Shown here: one piece after another, positions 20,901 through 21,454 of the stretch
Position numbering within the stretch: the stretch's first letter is position 1
How the letters are laid out: every line of letters starts with the position of its first letter
Assembly: GCA_035707845.1 (NCBI GenBank)
Contig: DASSTP010000053.1
Location: forward strand, 1 to 21,454
DNA from: CAMLHP01 sp035707845
GTDB lineage: Bacteria; Gemmatimonadota; Gemmatimonadetes; Gemmatimonadales; GWC2-71-9
Length of the DNA: 21,454 nucleotides
Reading direction: 5' to 3'
Program-made: the position numbers and the translations under genes
The notes under the pieces: model-generated
What the model was told of the DNA's origin: nothing
What the model saw: only the letters and a program-made list of their open reading frames with translations
Databases searched by the model: none

Positions 20901-21247
20901 ACCAGCCCCGCGTTGTAGTGCAGGTGATAGGAGAACAGCACCATCAGCGAGACCACGATCACCGCCGCGATGATGAGCGGAAACACGAACAGCCCGGTGA
21001 ACAGCTTGCTGTCCTGCTTCAGGTGCATGTAGAACATGGCCACCAAGGCAAACTTGACGGCGCTCAGCACCAGCAGGACCGGGATGAGGATCGGGCCCAT
21101 GATCGCTTCGGCGTTCCCGCCGCGGTGCGACAGCTCGTAGGCCGCCACCTCGAGGAAGGTCACCAGAAAGAGCACGAACGCGATCTTGACGTACAGCCCC
21201 GCGGTCGGATGGCTGTGGGCTTCCGCCTCGGCTACATGCGCTTCCAT
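20897..21247 (-). CDS. ctaF: Cytochrome c oxidase subunit IV
   Basis: A protein of 116 residues with three membrane segments (about 19-40, 50-72 and 80-106), the length and layout of prokaryotic COX4/CtaF/CyoD-like subunits. YVKIAFVLFLVTFLEVAAYEL and ILIPVLLVLSAVKFALVAMFYMHLK with FPLIIAAVIVVSLMVLFSYH are characteristic. The N-terminus is rich in His and Glu (MEAHVAEAEAHSHP). The ribosome-binding site GAGGAG overlaps the stop codon of ctaE and lies 6 bases from the ATG at 21247. It supports assembly and stability of the haem-copper oxidase. Confidence 0.92.
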   Translation of the reverse strand: MEAHVAEAEAHSHPTAGLYVKIAFVLFLVTFLEVAAYELSHRGGNAEAIMGPILIPVLLVLSAVKFALVAMFYMHLKQDSKLFTGLFVFPLIIAAVIVVSLMVLFSYHLHYNAGLV

Positions 21248-21257
21248 TCGGGTCTCC

Positions 21258-21454
21258 TCAGGGCTTCCAGTCCTTCATCAGGTACACGACCGGGAAGATC
21301 ACCACCCAGACCACATCCACGAAGTGCCAGTAGAGCGCCGCAATCTCGAGGTTGATGGCCTTGTCGGGCGTGATCTTGCCGCGGAACGCCAGGATGAGCA
21401 GCGTGGCGAGCCAGAGCACCCCGATCGAGACGTGGGTGCCGTGGAAGCCGGTGA
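21258..21454 (-). CDS. ctaE: Cytochrome c oxidase subunit III, C-terminal part (runs off the window)
   Basis: An open frame from the window edge to the TGA at 21258-21260, about 65 residues. It reads TGFHGTHVSIGVLWLATLL and then IAALYWHFVDVVWVVIFPVVYLM, the last two membrane segments of COX3 proteins, with the characteristic GFHGTHV and YWHFVDVVW motifs. It is followed after 10 bases by ctaF and then ctaG, the gene order of the Bacillus ctaCDEFG operon, so ctaC and ctaD are expected just beyond the window. Confidence 0.94.
   Translation of the reverse strand, partial: TGFHGTHVSIGVLWLATLLILAFRGKITPDKAINLEIAALYWHFVDVVWVVIFPVVYLMKDWKP

Overview
The window is about 21.5 kb of high-GC DNA with dense coding on both strands. 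It most resembles a Gemmatimonadota (Gemmatimonadetes) chromosome. The pointers are signal peptides ending in AQ, OmpA-like barrels carrying thrombospondin type 3 repeats, a lipoprotein beta-propeller of the GPGEF type, many short overlapping operons and few good Shine-Dalgarno sites. The phylum is an inference from protein style. No rRNA or other phylogenetic marker is present, and I see no tRNA, transposase, phage gene or CRISPR array.

Layout. 1-851: a secreted M42-like protein (partial) and a small unknown gene, both leftward. 852-1266: the only gene-free stretch over 300 bases, a divergent promoter region. 1267-3423: an OmpA-type porin, a strong terminator, and a paralogue that has the barrel and Ca-binding repeats but no OmpA domain. 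3380-7183: a YedA-like exporter, a small histidine phosphotransfer (HPt) protein overlapping an amino acid permease, and a convergent AI-2E-family permease. 7329-10031: an ECF sigma factor, its zinc-finger anti-sigma factor, a DUF4097 protein and a tail-anchored exported protein, in one likely operon. 10086-12830: a beta-propeller lipoprotein, osmC and a YdjM-like membrane hydrolase. 12835-16712: tesA diverging from ybbA-ybbP, the same arrangement as in E. coli. 16847-17767: a plant-chloroplast-type enoyl-ACP reductase (fabI). 18004-19896: a DUF423 membrane protein and a secreted M20 peptidase. 20040-21454: ctaG, ctaF and the end of ctaE, in the Bacillus ctaCDEFG order.

The most unusual feature is not a gene. 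Nine intergenic junctions are filled with short tandem repeats of 7 bases (sometimes 8), usually arranged as two facing arms that can form long hairpins. The unit differs from site to site, but two grammars recur: GTCGNNR (sites near 441, 6034, 7226 and 10036) and GRGGCNT (16711-16841 and 18412-18460). The arrays run into genes: they supply or touch stop codons and encode the last residues of several proteins. They also occupy the leader positions just upstream of the fabI and DUF423 start codons. They resemble in style the heptanucleotide STRR repeats known from cyanobacteria, but here they are hairpin-forming and sit at gene junctions.

Functionally the window is mostly envelope and housekeeping: outer membrane-peptidoglycan tethering, transport, envelope stress control, lipid and thioester metabolism, peroxide defence, peptide use and terminal oxidase assembly.
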